This document shows, one piece after another, positions 25,779 through 35,506 of a DNA stretch of 64,000 nt. This DNA is from Tropicibacter sp. Alg240-R139 (GTDB lineage Bacteria > Pseudomonadota > Alphaproteobacteria > Rhodobacterales > Rhodobacteraceae), in the NCBI RefSeq assembly GCF_900537075.1, contig NZ_UNRA01000001.1:248001-312000 (forward strand), written 5' to 3'. Numbering within the stretch: the stretch's first letter is position 1; every line of letters begins with the position of its first letter. Under the pieces are notes generated by a model. It was not told where the DNA came from and searched no databases. It worked only from the letters and a program-made list of their open reading frames with translations. A program made the translations under genes and the position numbers.

Positions 25779-27134
25779 TTAAAACAAGCCGCCTACACGA
25801 TGAGGGGTATAGATCTCGGCAACTTTCTTGACCGCCTCTTCGGGCGTCATTTCGACGCTTTCGCCGGTCTTGCGGCTGGTCAGCTCGACCACACCGTTTT
25901 TCAACCCGCGCGGACCAACAGTGATCCGCCACGGCAGGCCGATCAAATCCATGGTCGCGAACTTGCCGCCAGCGCGTTCTTTGCGGTCGTCGTAAAGCGG
26001 CTCTAGCCCTACAGCGGTCAAAGCGGTCTCTAGCTGTTCACAGGCGGCATCGGCGGCTTCGTCGCCTTGCTTCAGGTTCACAATACCACAGTGGAACGGC
26101 GTCACGCCTTCGGGCCAGATGATGCCGTTATCGTCATGGCTCGCTTCGATGATCGCGCCAAGCAGACGCGACACGCCGATGCCATGGCTGCCCATGTGAA
26201 CCGGGTTCTGCTTGCCGTCAGGGCCTTGCACCACCGCGTTCAGCGCCTCGGAATATTTGGTGCCAAAGTAGAATATCTGTCCCACTTCGATCCCGCGCGC
26301 TGTGCGACGACGCTCTTCGGGGATCTGGTTGAACAGTTCCTCATCATGGGTTTCATCCGTGCGGGCATAGCGCGATGTGAACTCTTCGAGCACCGACTGG
26401 CATTGCTCGACGCTGTCATAATCGATCTCACGATCGCCAAAGGTCAGATCGGTGACGGCGCTGTCATAAAACACCTCGGATTCACCGGTTTCGGCCAGCA
26501 CAAGGAACTCGTGTGTGTAGTCGCCGCCGATCGGACCACCATCAGCGCGCATCGGGATTGCCTGCAGACCCATCCGCTCATAGGTGCGCAGATAGCTGAC
26601 CAGATGACGGTTATAGGCGTGCAGCGCGTCCTCTTTGGTGAGGTCAAAATTATAGCCGTCTTTCATATAGAACTCGCGACCCCGCATCACGCCAAAGCGC
26701 GGGCGGATCTCGTCGCGGAATTTCCACTGGATCTGATACATGGTCAGCGGCAGGTCTTTGTAGCTGCTGACGTTGGCGCGGAAAATGTCGGTGATCAGCT
26801 CTTCGGCGGTCGGCGTGAACAGCATGTCGCGGTCGTGCCGGTCCTTGATGCGCAGCATTTCCTCGCCATAGGCGTCATAGCGCCCGCTTTCGCGCCACAG
26901 ATCGGCTGATTGGATCGTCGGCATCAGCATCGGGATATGGCCCGCGCGCATCTGCTCCTCGTGGACGATGTTTTCCAGCTTGCGCAGCACCTTGAAACCC
27001 ATGGGCAGCCAGGAGTAGATTCCGGCGGCAGATTGCTTGATCATACCGGCCCGCAGCATCATGCGGTGGCTGACGATCTGGGCCTCGCTCGGGGTTTCCT
27101 TGAGCACAGGCAGAAAATAGCGGGACAAGCGCAT
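25779..27134 (-). CDS. proS: Prolyl-tRNA synthetase (alphaproteobacterial short type)
   Basis: Charges tRNA-Pro. The 451-aa length and lack of the roughly 180-residue editing insertion mark the short alphaproteobacterial form. Class II motifs: motif 1 around [15 protein letters not shown], motif 2 [23 protein letters not shown], motif 3 [17 protein letters not shown]. The anticodon-binding domain ([20 protein letters not shown]) is at the C-terminus. The ATG at 27134 begins the conserved [13 protein letters not shown]; the frame extends upstream but without family similarity. Confidence 0.96.
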   Translation of the reverse strand: MRLSRYFLPVLKETPSEAQIVSHRMMLRAGMIKQSAAGIYSWLPMGFKVLRKLENIVHEEQMRAGHIPMLMPTIQSADLWRESGRYDAYGEEMLRIKDRHDRDMLFTPTAEELITDIFRANVSSYKDLPLTMYQIQWKFRDEIRPRFGVMRGREFYMKDGYNFDLTKEDALHAYNRHLVSYLRTYERMGLQAIPMRADGGPIGGDYTHEFLVLAETGESEVFYDSAVTDLTFGDREIDYDSVEQCQSVLEEFTSRYARTDETHDEELFNQIPEERRRTARGIEVGQIFYFGTKYSEALNAVVQGPDGKQNPVHMGSHGIGVSRLLGAIIEASHDDNGIIWPEGVTPFHCGIVNLKQGDEAADAACEQLETALTAVGLEPLYDDRKERAGGKFATMDLIGLPWRITVGPRGLKNGVVELTSRKTGESVEMTPEEAVKKVAEIYTPHRVGGLF

Positions 27135-27295
27135 TGCGGTCTCTCTGATCATTGGCGTTTTCGCTGATCTACGGCATCGCCGCGTCTGGGGCAATCGGCC
27201 ATTGTGGTTTTCGCGACCACGACGTGTCGGAATTCGAGTTGATCCACATGAACACAGCGGCGACGCTCAACCAATCGGCAACTATGGAGCGCACG

Positions 27296-28270
27296 ATGCA
27301 GAGCATTCCGACCATCGACATTTCCCCTCTTCGAGATATGGATCACCCGGAAAGGGCCGATGTGATCAAACAAATCCACGGGGCCTGTACCGACATGGGG
27401 TTCCTTTCGATCGTGGGCACAGGTGTCTCGCAGCAAACGATCGAAGACATGCGCGCCTGCGTTCGCACGATCTTTGCCGTGTCAGAGGCCCGCAAGTGGG
27501 ATCAAGCCATCACGCGCGACAACTACCGGGGCTTTATCCCGTTTGGCTTCTTTTCTCCGAACGACGGAACGGGAAGCGCAGACAAATACGAGGGCTACAA
27601 ACTGCATCAAGAGGTTGCCGCATCACACCCTGTTGTCGCCGATTGCGCTCTCTATGGCCCCAATCGCTGGCCCTTAGAAGTTCCAGAGGCCCAAGAGACG
27701 GTCCTAAATTATTGGTCGCAGCTTGATGAGGTGGCATTGCTGCTGCTTGGCGCGCTGGCCGAGGCATTGAAATTGCCGTCCCGAACGTTCCAAGACGCCT
27801 TTGCCGCGCCAATGACCAACATGACCTTGCTGCACTACCCACCGCAAGCTCCTGACGAACCGGGGTTTGGTATTCACCCGCACAAGGATACCGACGCGCT
27901 GACGATCATCGCGCCCGATCCGGTTGGCGGATTAGAAGTACAGACTCGCAGTGGCGACTGGATCACGCCCGATTGCCCGCCTGGCGGCTTTGTGGTCAAC
28001 ATTGGCGACATGCTGGAACTGTGGTCCGGGGGGCGGTTGGTCTCTACGCCGCACCGGGTTGTGAACCGTTCCGGGAAAGAGCGCTACTCCTTCCCTTACT
28101 TCGCCGTTCCCCGCCACGACGTGGTGGTTGCGCCATTGCTACCGGCCCTGCCCGGCTTTGACAGACCATCGGTGCATTGTGGTCATTGGTCGGCCGAGAC
28201 CTGGCGCACCAATTGGCCGGATGAAGAAGCTAACGAAGACACACCCGAGTTGGGAACGCTCCACAACTAG
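27296..28270 (+). CDS. 2-oxoglutarate/Fe(II)-dependent oxygenase, isopenicillin-N-synthase-like family, 324 aa
   Basis: The N-terminal DIOX_N region (IPTIDISPLRDMDHPERADV) precedes the double-stranded beta-helix core. Iron ligands are HPHKD (HxD) and STPHRVVN (distal His); RYSFPYF supplies the Arg-x-Ser that binds 2-oxoglutarate. Substrate unknown; bacterial relatives hydroxylate or desaturate small molecules. The ATG at 27296 has GGAG seven bases upstream; several in-frame upstream ATGs look non-functional. Divergent from proS. Confidence 0.85.
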   Translation: MQSIPTIDISPLRDMDHPERADVIKQIHGACTDMGFLSIVGTGVSQQTIEDMRACVRTIFAVSEARKWDQAITRDNYRGFIPFGFFSPNDGTGSADKYEGYKLHQEVAASHPVVADCALYGPNRWPLEVPEAQETVLNYWSQLDEVALLLLGALAEALKLPSRTFQDAFAAPMTNMTLLHYPPQAPDEPGFGIHPHKDTDALTIIAPDPVGGLEVQTRSGDWITPDCPPGGFVVNIGDMLELWSGGRLVSTPHRVVNRSGKERYSFPYFAVPRHDVVVAPLLPALPGFDRPSVHCGHWSAETWRTNWPDEEANEDTPELGTLHN

Positions 28271-28276
28271 GCGCAG

Positions 28277-29143
28277 TTACGGATTACGTCGCATGTCCCG
28301 ATAGAGCAGCAGCGCCAGAACCAAACCATAGAGGCCCCACTGTTCCTCGACGTATTCCGCACCGGGGTAAAAGGAGGCGAAGATCCACAGCATCGGCATC
28401 ATCCACAGTCCGTAGCGGTCGCTAACCTGCATAATGCGCGGTACGCCGTTTATCTGATAAACCCAGGCCAATATCTGCACCTGCCGGAACCAGGTGAAGA
28501 AACACAAAAACGCGGCGTTGAACGGTACATACAGATACTTTTGTATCGGGTTGATCAGATTGTGGAAATTCAGCTCGTCCTGATAGTTGTATTCCATCAT
28601 GACGTCAGGTGTTTCGATTCCCAGAACCCTTTGCCCCCAACTGATTTCCTCGAACGCGAACAACAACCAGGCCAGGCCCAAAAATATCGAAAACCGCGAT
28701 CCCATGTAACCGCAGATCAAAAAGATCACGCCCCCCAGGAGGGCCAGCACAAAGGTCCCCCATTCCAACAGCGTATCTTCGGGATCAGCACCTTGAAGTA
28801 CGATCCGCAAATAGTAGCTGTAGAACAGGAAATGAACGACGAAGAAGACCAGATACCAATAGGCATATTGCTTGGGGAAACTCCAGACCCGGTAGGTGAC
28901 AGCCGTCAATACGACCCAGAGCGCCAGTAAGACCGGAGCCAAGGTAAATTTGGCAAAGGTATATCTGGGGCTCGATATCTCACCGTCAGGTGACAGATAC
29001 GTTGCCATAACCTGGATCAGCTCGGCCTGAAAACTTGTATAGGCTATGACCGCGCCCAAAACCCACAAGCAAGAAAAAACCACCACGCCGACAAGCAATT
29101 GCCGACTGTTTCCCGTTGCCCGTTCACTCTGACTTTCGTTCAC
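28277..29143 (-). CDS. Polytopic membrane protein with EEISWGQ and N-FHN motifs, 288 aa
   Basis: Seven to eight hydrophobic segments. Between two of them is a conserved-looking polar stretch: FAFEEISWGQRVLGIETPDV followed by NYQDELNFHNLINPI. The acidic pair plus His-Asn in or near the membrane would suit metal or lipid-headgroup binding, but no family function is known to me. The GTG at 29143 is preferred because GGGAGGAGG lies nine bases upstream; the TTG at 29179 precedes that site and is unlikely. Convergent with the oxygenase (6-base gap). Confidence 0.75.
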   Translation of the reverse strand: MNESQSERATGNSRQLLVGVVVFSCLWVLGAVIAYTSFQAELIQVMATYLSPDGEISSPRYTFAKFTLAPVLLALWVVLTAVTYRVWSFPKQYAYWYLVFFVVHFLFYSYYLRIVLQGADPEDTLLEWGTFVLALLGGVIFLICGYMGSRFSIFLGLAWLLFAFEEISWGQRVLGIETPDVMMEYNYQDELNFHNLINPIQKYLYVPFNAAFLCFFTWFRQVQILAWVYQINGVPRIMQVSDRYGLWMMPMLWIFASFYPGAEYVEEQWGLYGLVLALLLYRDMRRNP

Positions 29144-29497
29144 ATCCGTCACCCTCCTCCCCGAGAGAGATTGCGACAAAGGATAAGCTCCCCCAAGCGA
29201 TCATTTGCCACCCCGGTTCAGCCGAGGCCCTGCGGTTCGTCAAAATTATCGAACCAGTTTAGACACTTAGGCGGAAAATTCAAACTGTCCTATGAATCAC
29301 CTTCTGTGTCCGGTTCAATTTTCTCGCGTCTGACACAAACCCAACCTGCTTTGGCAGTTCCATTTCGGTGGACCAGAAGCAGAAACGGGCCATAAATATT
29401 GTTGCTCAACGACTGGACTCAAAGAAACATCATGACAATATGGCCAGTCATTGATTAGGGTAATTTCAATACCAACGACAAACGATACGGGGGCGGA
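29144..29497. other. Gene-free 354-base divergent intergenic region
   Basis: Separates the EEISWGQ membrane protein from the SLC13-type transporter. It is more AT-rich than its surroundings toward the right end and must hold both promoters. No tRNA, riboswitch, strong hairpin or credible reading frame was seen. Confidence 0.5.
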
Positions 29498-31381
29498 GTG
29501 GAACAACTTGCCTTTACTTATGAAATGGGCGTGGTTGCCGCGCTCTTGGCATTCACGGTTTTTCTCTTTGTTTCCGAGCTGATACGAATAGATCTTAGCG
29601 CCATTCTGGTGCTGGTGATCATCGGGATGCTAAGCTATCTGCCGGGATTGGAAAGCCTGGCAGACGTCAACAACCTTTTCGATGGGTTTGCCTCCAATGC
29701 GGTGATTTCGATCATCGCTGTGATGATCGTTGGCGCCGGTTTGGACAAGACCGGGATCATGAACAAGGTGGCCGCTGTCATCCTGCGCTATGGAGGTACG
29801 ACCGAAGGACGCATTCTGCCGATCATCTCAGGCACTGTCGGCGTGATTTCGTCCTTCATGCAGAACGTCGGGGCTGCTGCCCTGTTTCTGCCAGTAGTCA
29901 GCCGCATCTCCTCCCGCTCTGGCATTCCGCTGTCGCGGCTACTGATGCCAATGGGGTTCTGCGCTATATTGGGGGGCACCATGACGATGGTGGGTTCTTC
30001 CCCGCTGATCCTGCTAAACGACCTGATCCAAACCGCAAACGAGGGCCTGCCCGAGGGGCAGAAGATGGCGCCCTTTGGTCTGTTTTCTGTGTTTCCAATT
30101 GGCGCGGTTCTGATCTTGACCGGAATAGCCTATTTCCTGGTGCTGGGTCGCTGGGTTCTGCCTGCAGTTCCGGCCCGCGTGGACGGTGCCACCGCCCAAG
30201 GCACCCAAACCTACCTCAAACGGGTTTATGGGTTGAAAGCCGAAGTGTTTGAGGTCGATGTGCCAGCTGATAGCCCGCTGGTGGGGCAAATCCTGGCTGA
30301 CATCAATCTTGAGAACAATCTTTACATCATTTCAACCTTCTATCGCGGCAAGGTGTCGATGGTGCAGATTTTAACCGCCCAAATCGCGGCCCCCTGTCGA
30401 TTGGCGATCATCGGAAAATCTAAGGTAGTGCACGGCTTTGCCCACAAATACGGTCTGCACGTGCGCCCCGAACTGGATGTCTTCTCGGAAGAGTTTGCAA
30501 CCACCAACGCCGGCATCGCCGAGCTGGTCATTCCACCCGACAGCCAATTGATCGGCAAATGCCCGCGCGAAATGCAGCTGCGCAAGACCTATGGCCTGAG
30601 CCTGCTGGCGATCCACCGGGGCGAAGACACGCTCAGCCACGTTGAAACCGAAGATCACACACCCACCGCCATCGGCCTGGTCGAGTTTCGACCGGGCGAC
30701 ATGCTGGTGTCGCACACCCGTTGGGACAACCTGACCCGGATCAAACAGGATCCCGATTTTGTCGTCGTGACCTCGGATTTCCCACAAGAAGAGTTGCGCC
30801 CGCAAAAAGTGGGGTGGGCGCTGACGTTTTTTCTGATCGCCATTTCGCTCATTCTGCTGACCGACATTCGCCTGTCATTGTGCCTGCTGGTGGGGGCTGT
30901 GGGGATGTTGCTGACCCGCGTCCTCAGCATTGACGAGGCTTATCGCGCCGTTGGCTGGAATACCGTGTTCTTGTTGGCAAGCCTTATTCCACTGGGGCAA
31001 GCTGTGCAAAACACCGGCACGGCGGCCTGGATCGCCCAGCAGATCATGTTCATTCTGGACGGCTGGCCGATCTGGTCCCTGCAGGCAGGCGTCGCCATTT
31101 TGGCCACTGTGTTCTCACTCGTGATGTCCAATGTGGGCGCCACCGTGCTGTTGGTGCCACTGGCGGTGTCGATTGCGGTCGCGGCGGGGGCCAATCCGGC
31201 GGTCTTTGCTTTGACAGTGGCGATCTCGACCTCGAACAGTTTTATCATCCCAACTCATCAGGTGAACGCTCTGATCATGGGGCCTGCAGGGTATAAGGTG
31301 ATGGATTTCGTCCGCTCGGGCGGGATCATGACCATCCTGTTCCTGGTGGTTTCCCTGACGATGCTGAACGTGGTGTTCTAG
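29498..31381 (+). CDS. SLC13/DASS-like transporter with two TrkA-C domains, 627 aa
   Basis: Two membrane blocks (about residues 10-215 and 430-627), each with helical hairpins typical of the ion-transporter superfamily: SFMQNVGAAALFLPVVSRIS in the first and SNVGATVLLVPLAVSIAVAA in the second. They flank a cytosolic part with two TrkA-C/RCK-C regulatory domains (VDVPADSPLVGQILADINLE; LVIPPDSQLIGKCPREMQLR). Such proteins take up sulfate, dicarboxylates or similar anions. GTG start at 29498 preceded by GGGGGCGGA. Confidence 0.87.
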   Translation: MEQLAFTYEMGVVAALLAFTVFLFVSELIRIDLSAILVLVIIGMLSYLPGLESLADVNNLFDGFASNAVISIIAVMIVGAGLDKTGIMNKVAAVILRYGGTTEGRILPIISGTVGVISSFMQNVGAAALFLPVVSRISSRSGIPLSRLLMPMGFCAILGGTMTMVGSSPLILLNDLIQTANEGLPEGQKMAPFGLFSVFPIGAVLILTGIAYFLVLGRWVLPAVPARVDGATAQGTQTYLKRVYGLKAEVFEVDVPADSPLVGQILADINLENNLYIISTFYRGKVSMVQILTAQIAAPCRLAIIGKSKVVHGFAHKYGLHVRPELDVFSEEFATTNAGIAELVIPPDSQLIGKCPREMQLRKTYGLSLLAIHRGEDTLSHVETEDHTPTAIGLVEFRPGDMLVSHTRWDNLTRIKQDPDFVVVTSDFPQEELRPQKVGWALTFFLIAISLILLTDIRLSLCLLVGAVGMLLTRVLSIDEAYRAVGWNTVFLLASLIPLGQAVQNTGTAAWIAQQIMFILDGWPIWSLQAGVAILATVFSLVMSNVGATVLLVPLAVSIAVAAGANPAVFALTVAISTSNSFIIPTHQVNALIMGPAGYKVMDFVRSGGIMTILFLVVSLTMLNVVF

Positions 31382-31451
31382 CCTCAGAACGCTTGCAACC
31401 TGCTCCACCTTGGGCGATGTACATTGCAAAGTTCACGGGTTTGGAGCGGGC

Positions 31452-32519
31452 ATGTCCCTGACAGTTAAAGAACAGTTTCGGTATTGGGGCGTCGCGGCGG
31501 TAGTTTTCGTCCTTGTCCTGTGGCTGCTGGGTGATGTGCTCCTGCCGTTTGTGATCGGCGGTGCCATCGCCTATTTCATCGACCCCATTGCGGACCGGCT
31601 AGAGACCATGGGCCTGTCCCGCATGGCCGCAACCGGCGTGATCACTATCGCGTCGGTGCTGCTGTTCGTGATCATAATCCTGATGGTCGTACCCGCCCTG
31701 ATCGCCCAGTTGATTGATCTGATCGAAGTGCTGCCGCAACTTTTCCGCGATCTGCGCGCTTTTGTTGACGAACGCTTCCCTTCGCTGCTGGATCGCGAAT
31801 CCAACACCCATCAGATGCTGGCCACCATTGGCGAAACGCTCAAGGCGCGCAGCGGTGATTTCCTGCAAGGCGTGCTGGGTTCGGTTGGATCGGCCCTGAA
31901 TGTGGTTATCCTGCTGGTTATCGTACCAGTCGTGGCTGTGTACCTGCTTTTGGACTGGGACCGCATGATCGCACGCATCGACGAGCTGCTGCCCCGTGAT
32001 CATGTAACGGTTATCCGGACGTTGGCCACCGACATCGACAAAGTTTTGGCCTCGTTCGTGCGTGGCATGGGCACGGTTTGTCTGATCCTGGGCACATACT
32101 ATGCCGTGGCCCTGATGGTTGTCGGACTACAATTTGGCCTGATCGTAGGCTTCATCGCTGGCCTCGTGACCTTCATCCCTTATCTGGGAGCCTTGATCGG
32201 CGGGGCGCTCGCCATTGGTCTGGCACTGTTCCAGTTTTGGGGCGATTGGGTATCCATTGGCATCGTCGGGGCAATCTTTGCCTTTGGTCAAGTGATCGAA
32301 GGCAACGTATTGACCCCCAAGCTGGTTGGCAGTTCTGTCGGCCTGCATCCGGTCTGGCTGCTGCTGGCCCTGTCGGTTTTTGGCGCGCTTTTTGGCTTTG
32401 TCGGTATGCTGATTGCCGTACCAGTCGCTGCTGCCTTGGGTGTTGTCGCCCGCTTTGCCACCGGCCAATACCTGGACAGCCGCCTGTATCAGGGCGTGTC
32501 AGGACAGGACGTCGAGTAA
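31452..32519 (+). CDS. AI-2E/PerM family membrane protein, 355 aa
   Basis: Eight-helix PerM/YdgG-like protein: N-terminal helix pair (YWGVAAVVFVLVLWLLGDVL), a soluble middle (LIEVLPQLFRDLRAFVDERF) and C-terminal helices with LVTFIPYLGALIGGALAIGL and EGNVLTPKLVGSSVGLHPVW, a family signature. Role in Roseobacters unknown; it is not evidence for AI-2 signalling. The ATG at 31452 has GGAG at good distance. Immediately followed by hda (stop TAA abuts ATG). Confidence 0.88.
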   Translation: MSLTVKEQFRYWGVAAVVFVLVLWLLGDVLLPFVIGGAIAYFIDPIADRLETMGLSRMAATGVITIASVLLFVIIILMVVPALIAQLIDLIEVLPQLFRDLRAFVDERFPSLLDRESNTHQMLATIGETLKARSGDFLQGVLGSVGSALNVVILLVIVPVVAVYLLLDWDRMIARIDELLPRDHVTVIRTLATDIDKVLASFVRGMGTVCLILGTYYAVALMVVGLQFGLIVGFIAGLVTFIPYLGALIGGALAIGLALFQFWGDWVSIGIVGAIFAFGQVIEGNVLTPKLVGSSVGLHPVWLLLALSVFGALFGFVGMLIAVPVAAALGVVARFATGQYLDSRLYQGVSGQDVE

Positions 32520-33191
32520 ATGGCAGAGCAGCTGAGTTTTGATCTGCCCGCCAAAACGGCTCTGGGGCGGGAGGACTTCTTTGTCTCGCCTGCCAACGCG
32601 CTGGCAGTTGCGATGATCTCGGCCTCGAGCTGGCCGGGCAACAAGCTGGTTCTGACGGGGCCAGCAGGATCGGGCAAAACCCATCTTGCCCACGTTTGGG
32701 CCGGCGAAACCGGCGGACGTATCGTCAATGCCGAAGACCTCAGTCATGACGCGGTGCCCGATCTGGCATCTGGTCCAATTGCGGTCGAAGATGTCCCTTT
32801 CATTGCGGGCGATTTGGACAAGCAAAAAGTCCTGTTTCACCTGCACAACCTGACTCTGGCCGAGGGGCACACCCTACTGATGACCGGACGCCTTGCGCCG
32901 CGATTCTGGGAACTGCCCCTACCCGACTTGCAAAGCCGCATCCAAGGGGCCCATCACGTGGCGCTTGATCCACCCGACGATGCTCTCTTGTGCGCTGTGC
33001 TGGCCAAGCTGTTTGTCGACCGTCAGCTCAGCCCCAAGCCCGAGGTGATTTCCTACCTCGTCAAGCGCATGGACAGACAGTTCGACACGGCTGCTCAGGT
33101 CGTGGAACGCCTGGATCGAGTGGCCTTGGCTGAAAAGCGTACCATCACCCGGGCTCTTGCCATCCGGTTGCTGAATGATGACACCCTTTAA
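32520..33191 (+). CDS. hdaA: DnaA-homolog regulatory inactivator HdaA/Hda
   Basis: Promotes ATP hydrolysis on DnaA together with the sliding clamp, limiting re-initiation of replication. The 223-aa protein starts MAEQLSFDLP, containing the clamp-binding QLxFDL motif. Walker A TGPAGSGKTH is present, Walker B is degenerate (PIAVEDVP), and the C-terminal lid (RMDRQFDTAAQVVERLDRVA) lacks a DNA-binding domain. Start codon directly follows the perM stop, so the two are translationally linked. Confidence 0.93.
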   Translation: MAEQLSFDLPAKTALGREDFFVSPANALAVAMISASSWPGNKLVLTGPAGSGKTHLAHVWAGETGGRIVNAEDLSHDAVPDLASGPIAVEDVPFIAGDLDKQKVLFHLHNLTLAEGHTLLMTGRLAPRFWELPLPDLQSRIQGAHHVALDPPDDALLCAVLAKLFVDRQLSPKPEVISYLVKRMDRQFDTAAQVVERLDRVALAEKRTITRALAIRLLNDDTL

Positions 33192-33211
33192 TACTCTGAA
33201 CGCAGGCCATC

Positions 33212-34816
33212 ATGACAATTGACGCAGACAATGCGATTTCGCAATCTGACAAGGACCTATCTGGGGATGATATGGACCTGCACCTAGACGACAACGCGCC
33301 CGAATGGGGCGTCTTTGGCCGCCCGTTGTTCGATGATCCAAGCGTCCGACATCTGTCCAGGATCGGCGTTGTCGACGTTGGATCAAACTCGGTCCGGATG
33401 GTGGTCTTTGATGGCGCGGCGCGTTCGCCTGCGTATTTCTACAACGAAAAGATCATGTGTGCGCTTGGCGCGGGTCTGTCGGAAACAGGGCGCCTGAACC
33501 CCAAAGGCCGCGAACGGGCGCTGGCTGCGTTGGAACGGTTTCAGCATCTGGCCAAGGGCTTGGACCTGCCGCCTTTGCATGCGGTGGCCACCGCAGCCGT
33601 GCGCGATGCCGAGGACGGAGCTGAATTCTGCGCCCAAGTGCTGGATCACACTGGCCTGCACATACAGGTCATCGACGGTCAAGAAGAGGCGCGTCTGTCC
33701 GCCCAGGGCGTTCTGTTGGGGTGGCCTGGCGCCTATGGGTTGATCTGTGACATTGGCGGTTCCTCCATGGAACTGGCTGAAATCTCTGACAACAGCGTCG
33801 GTCGGCGCGTGACCTCATCGCTCGGGCCACTCAAGTTGCGCGATATCAAGGGGGGGCGCAAAGGACGGCAGGCCCACATCAAAGAGGTGATGGAGGGTCT
33901 GCGTGACCAGTTGGGATTGCAACGCGATCGCCTGTTCCTAGTGGGCGGCAGCTGGCGGGCGATTGCACGGATCGACATGCTGCGACGTGGTTATCCGCTC
34001 AAGGTTCTGCACGAATACCGCATGACGGCCCATGACGTACGCGAGACGGTGAAGTTTATCGAAACCGGCAATGCAGACAAAATCCGCAGCGCCGCTGGGG
34101 TGTCCTCCTCTCGCATGGCGTTGGTGCCTTATGCAGCGGACGTATTGATGCGGCTGTTGCGCACGTTCAAACCCAAGGACATCGCGATCTCCAGCTACGG
34201 CATACGTGAGGGGTTGCTGTACGAGCAGATGCCTTTGCGTCTGCGCAAGCGCGACCCGCTGATCGAAAGCGCCTACTTCGCAGAATCCAAGGACGCCCGC
34301 CTGCCCGGATTTGGCAAGAGGTTGTTTGATTTCGTTATGCCGTTGTACAGATCTGCGCCCAAGTCCCGCATTCGCCTGGTCAAAGCCGCCTGCCTGCTGC
34401 ACGACGTCAGCTGGCGCGCGCATCCTGACTATCGTGCCGAAGTCTGCTTTGACAACGCCACCCGCGCCAACCTGGGCGGGTTGAAACATTCGGAACGGGT
34501 GTTCCTGGGGCTGGCCTTGCAGCACCGCTATCGCAACAAACGCGAAGGCAACCGGTTCGAGCCGCTCTATGAGCTGCTGGACGAGAAAGAACAGAAGCAG
34601 GCCGAAATCCTGGGCAAAGCCATGCGGTTCGGCGCCATGCTTTGGATGCAAAAGGACGCCGAATTGGGCAAGCTCAAGTGGTACCCAAAGAAAAAGCAAC
34701 TTGAGCTGCTGCTGCCCAGCTCCTCGCGCGCGCTCTATGGTGAAGTGGGTGAGGCCAGGTTGAAATCGCTGGCGCAATCTCTGGAGGCCGAACTCATCGT
34801 TAAGCGGCGCGGTTAG
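33212..34816 (+). CDS. ppx: Exopolyphosphatase/guanosine pentaphosphate phosphatase family (Ppx/GppA)
   Basis: Hydrolyses polyphosphate or pppGpp. The N-terminal actin-like fold shows the phosphate-1 loop GVVDVGSNSVRMVVFDG, GQEEARLSAQGVLLGW, and the adenosine-region loop ICDIGGSSMELAEI. The C-terminal HD-like helical domain contains AACLLHDVSWRAHPDYRAEV. 534 aa, with a 45-residue acidic N-terminal extension. It follows hda by 20 bases. No polyphosphate kinase gene lies between them. Confidence 0.92.
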   Translation: MTIDADNAISQSDKDLSGDDMDLHLDDNAPEWGVFGRPLFDDPSVRHLSRIGVVDVGSNSVRMVVFDGAARSPAYFYNEKIMCALGAGLSETGRLNPKGRERALAALERFQHLAKGLDLPPLHAVATAAVRDAEDGAEFCAQVLDHTGLHIQVIDGQEEARLSAQGVLLGWPGAYGLICDIGGSSMELAEISDNSVGRRVTSSLGPLKLRDIKGGRKGRQAHIKEVMEGLRDQLGLQRDRLFLVGGSWRAIARIDMLRRGYPLKVLHEYRMTAHDVRETVKFIETGNADKIRSAAGVSSSRMALVPYAADVLMRLLRTFKPKDIAISSYGIREGLLYEQMPLRLRKRDPLIESAYFAESKDARLPGFGKRLFDFVMPLYRSAPKSRIRLVKAACLLHDVSWRAHPDYRAEVCFDNATRANLGGLKHSERVFLGLALQHRYRNKREGNRFEPLYELLDEKEQKQAEILGKAMRFGAMLWMQKDAELGKLKWYPKKKQLELLLPSSSRALYGEVGEARLKSLAQSLEAELIVKRRG

Positions 34817-35092
34817 AGTCTCACCTCAATCATTGCTTGGCTCTAGAGCTCTCCCGCCCGTCGTCGATACTTCTGACGAAACACCTCCTCCCGTTGGGCC
34901 GGGCCTCGCTACGCTCGGCGGGTGGCGTATCAAAGAAACCGAAGCAGCCAGGAATTGTGTCGTCGCCAATTTTTTCGAAAACACGGACCACGAGCGGGAC
35001 CGCGCCGCGCGCAGTGCGGCGCTCGGCCCACGTCCGCTGGTTGTGCTGACGAAGTCAGGACTGCTCGGACGCGGGAGCCCCCCGATTGCCGA

Positions 35093-35485
35093 TCAAATAT
35101 CAGTCTGCTCAGGCGCACCATCGGGTTCAACCGGATCTGGCACCTGCTCTTCGGGCTGTTTCTTACGAATGATGATGTCACCGTTGGGCAGAATCTCCGG
35201 CGCGTGATAGGCGCTCCAGTCCTGCACCTCCCCCACCAGATCGGCAAGCGCAGGACCCATCTCTTCCAAAAAGCTCATCATCGACGGACCAAATTGCTCC
35301 GTCATTTCCAACATACCCTCAAGCGCTGGCTCCATTTCCTGACGCAGCCCTTTGAAGAACAATTCAGCCCCCAGCTCCATCAGGGACCTTTCGTCCGGCT
35401 CAGTGCCTTTGTCCTGCGCCGAGAGCGGCGCTGCCAGCAGTATCCCAACCGTGGAAAGCATCATGATCTGTCTCATAGCATTCAT
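35093..35485 (-). CDS. Exported hypothetical protein, about 130 aa, acidic
   Basis: Signal peptide (MRQIMMLSTVGILLAAPLSAQ) followed by an acidic helical region rich in Glu and Met (LMELGAELFFKGLRQEMEPA, MLEMTEQFGPSMMSFLEEMG) and a Pro/Glu-rich end. Resembles small exported Rhodobacteraceae proteins annotated only as hypothetical. ATG at 35485 has AGGT upstream; ATGs at 35506 and 35476 are alternatives. It follows the nuclease gene on the same strand. The 276 bases between it and ppx hold no convincing feature. Confidence 0.7.
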   Translation of the reverse strand: MNAMRQIMMLSTVGILLAAPLSAQDKGTEPDERSLMELGAELFFKGLRQEMEPALEGMLEMTEQFGPSMMSFLEEMGPALADLVGEVQDWSAYHAPEILPNGDIIIRKKQPEEQVPDPVEPDGAPEQTDI

Positions 35486-35506
35486 ATAAGACCTAAACCG
35501 CACCAT

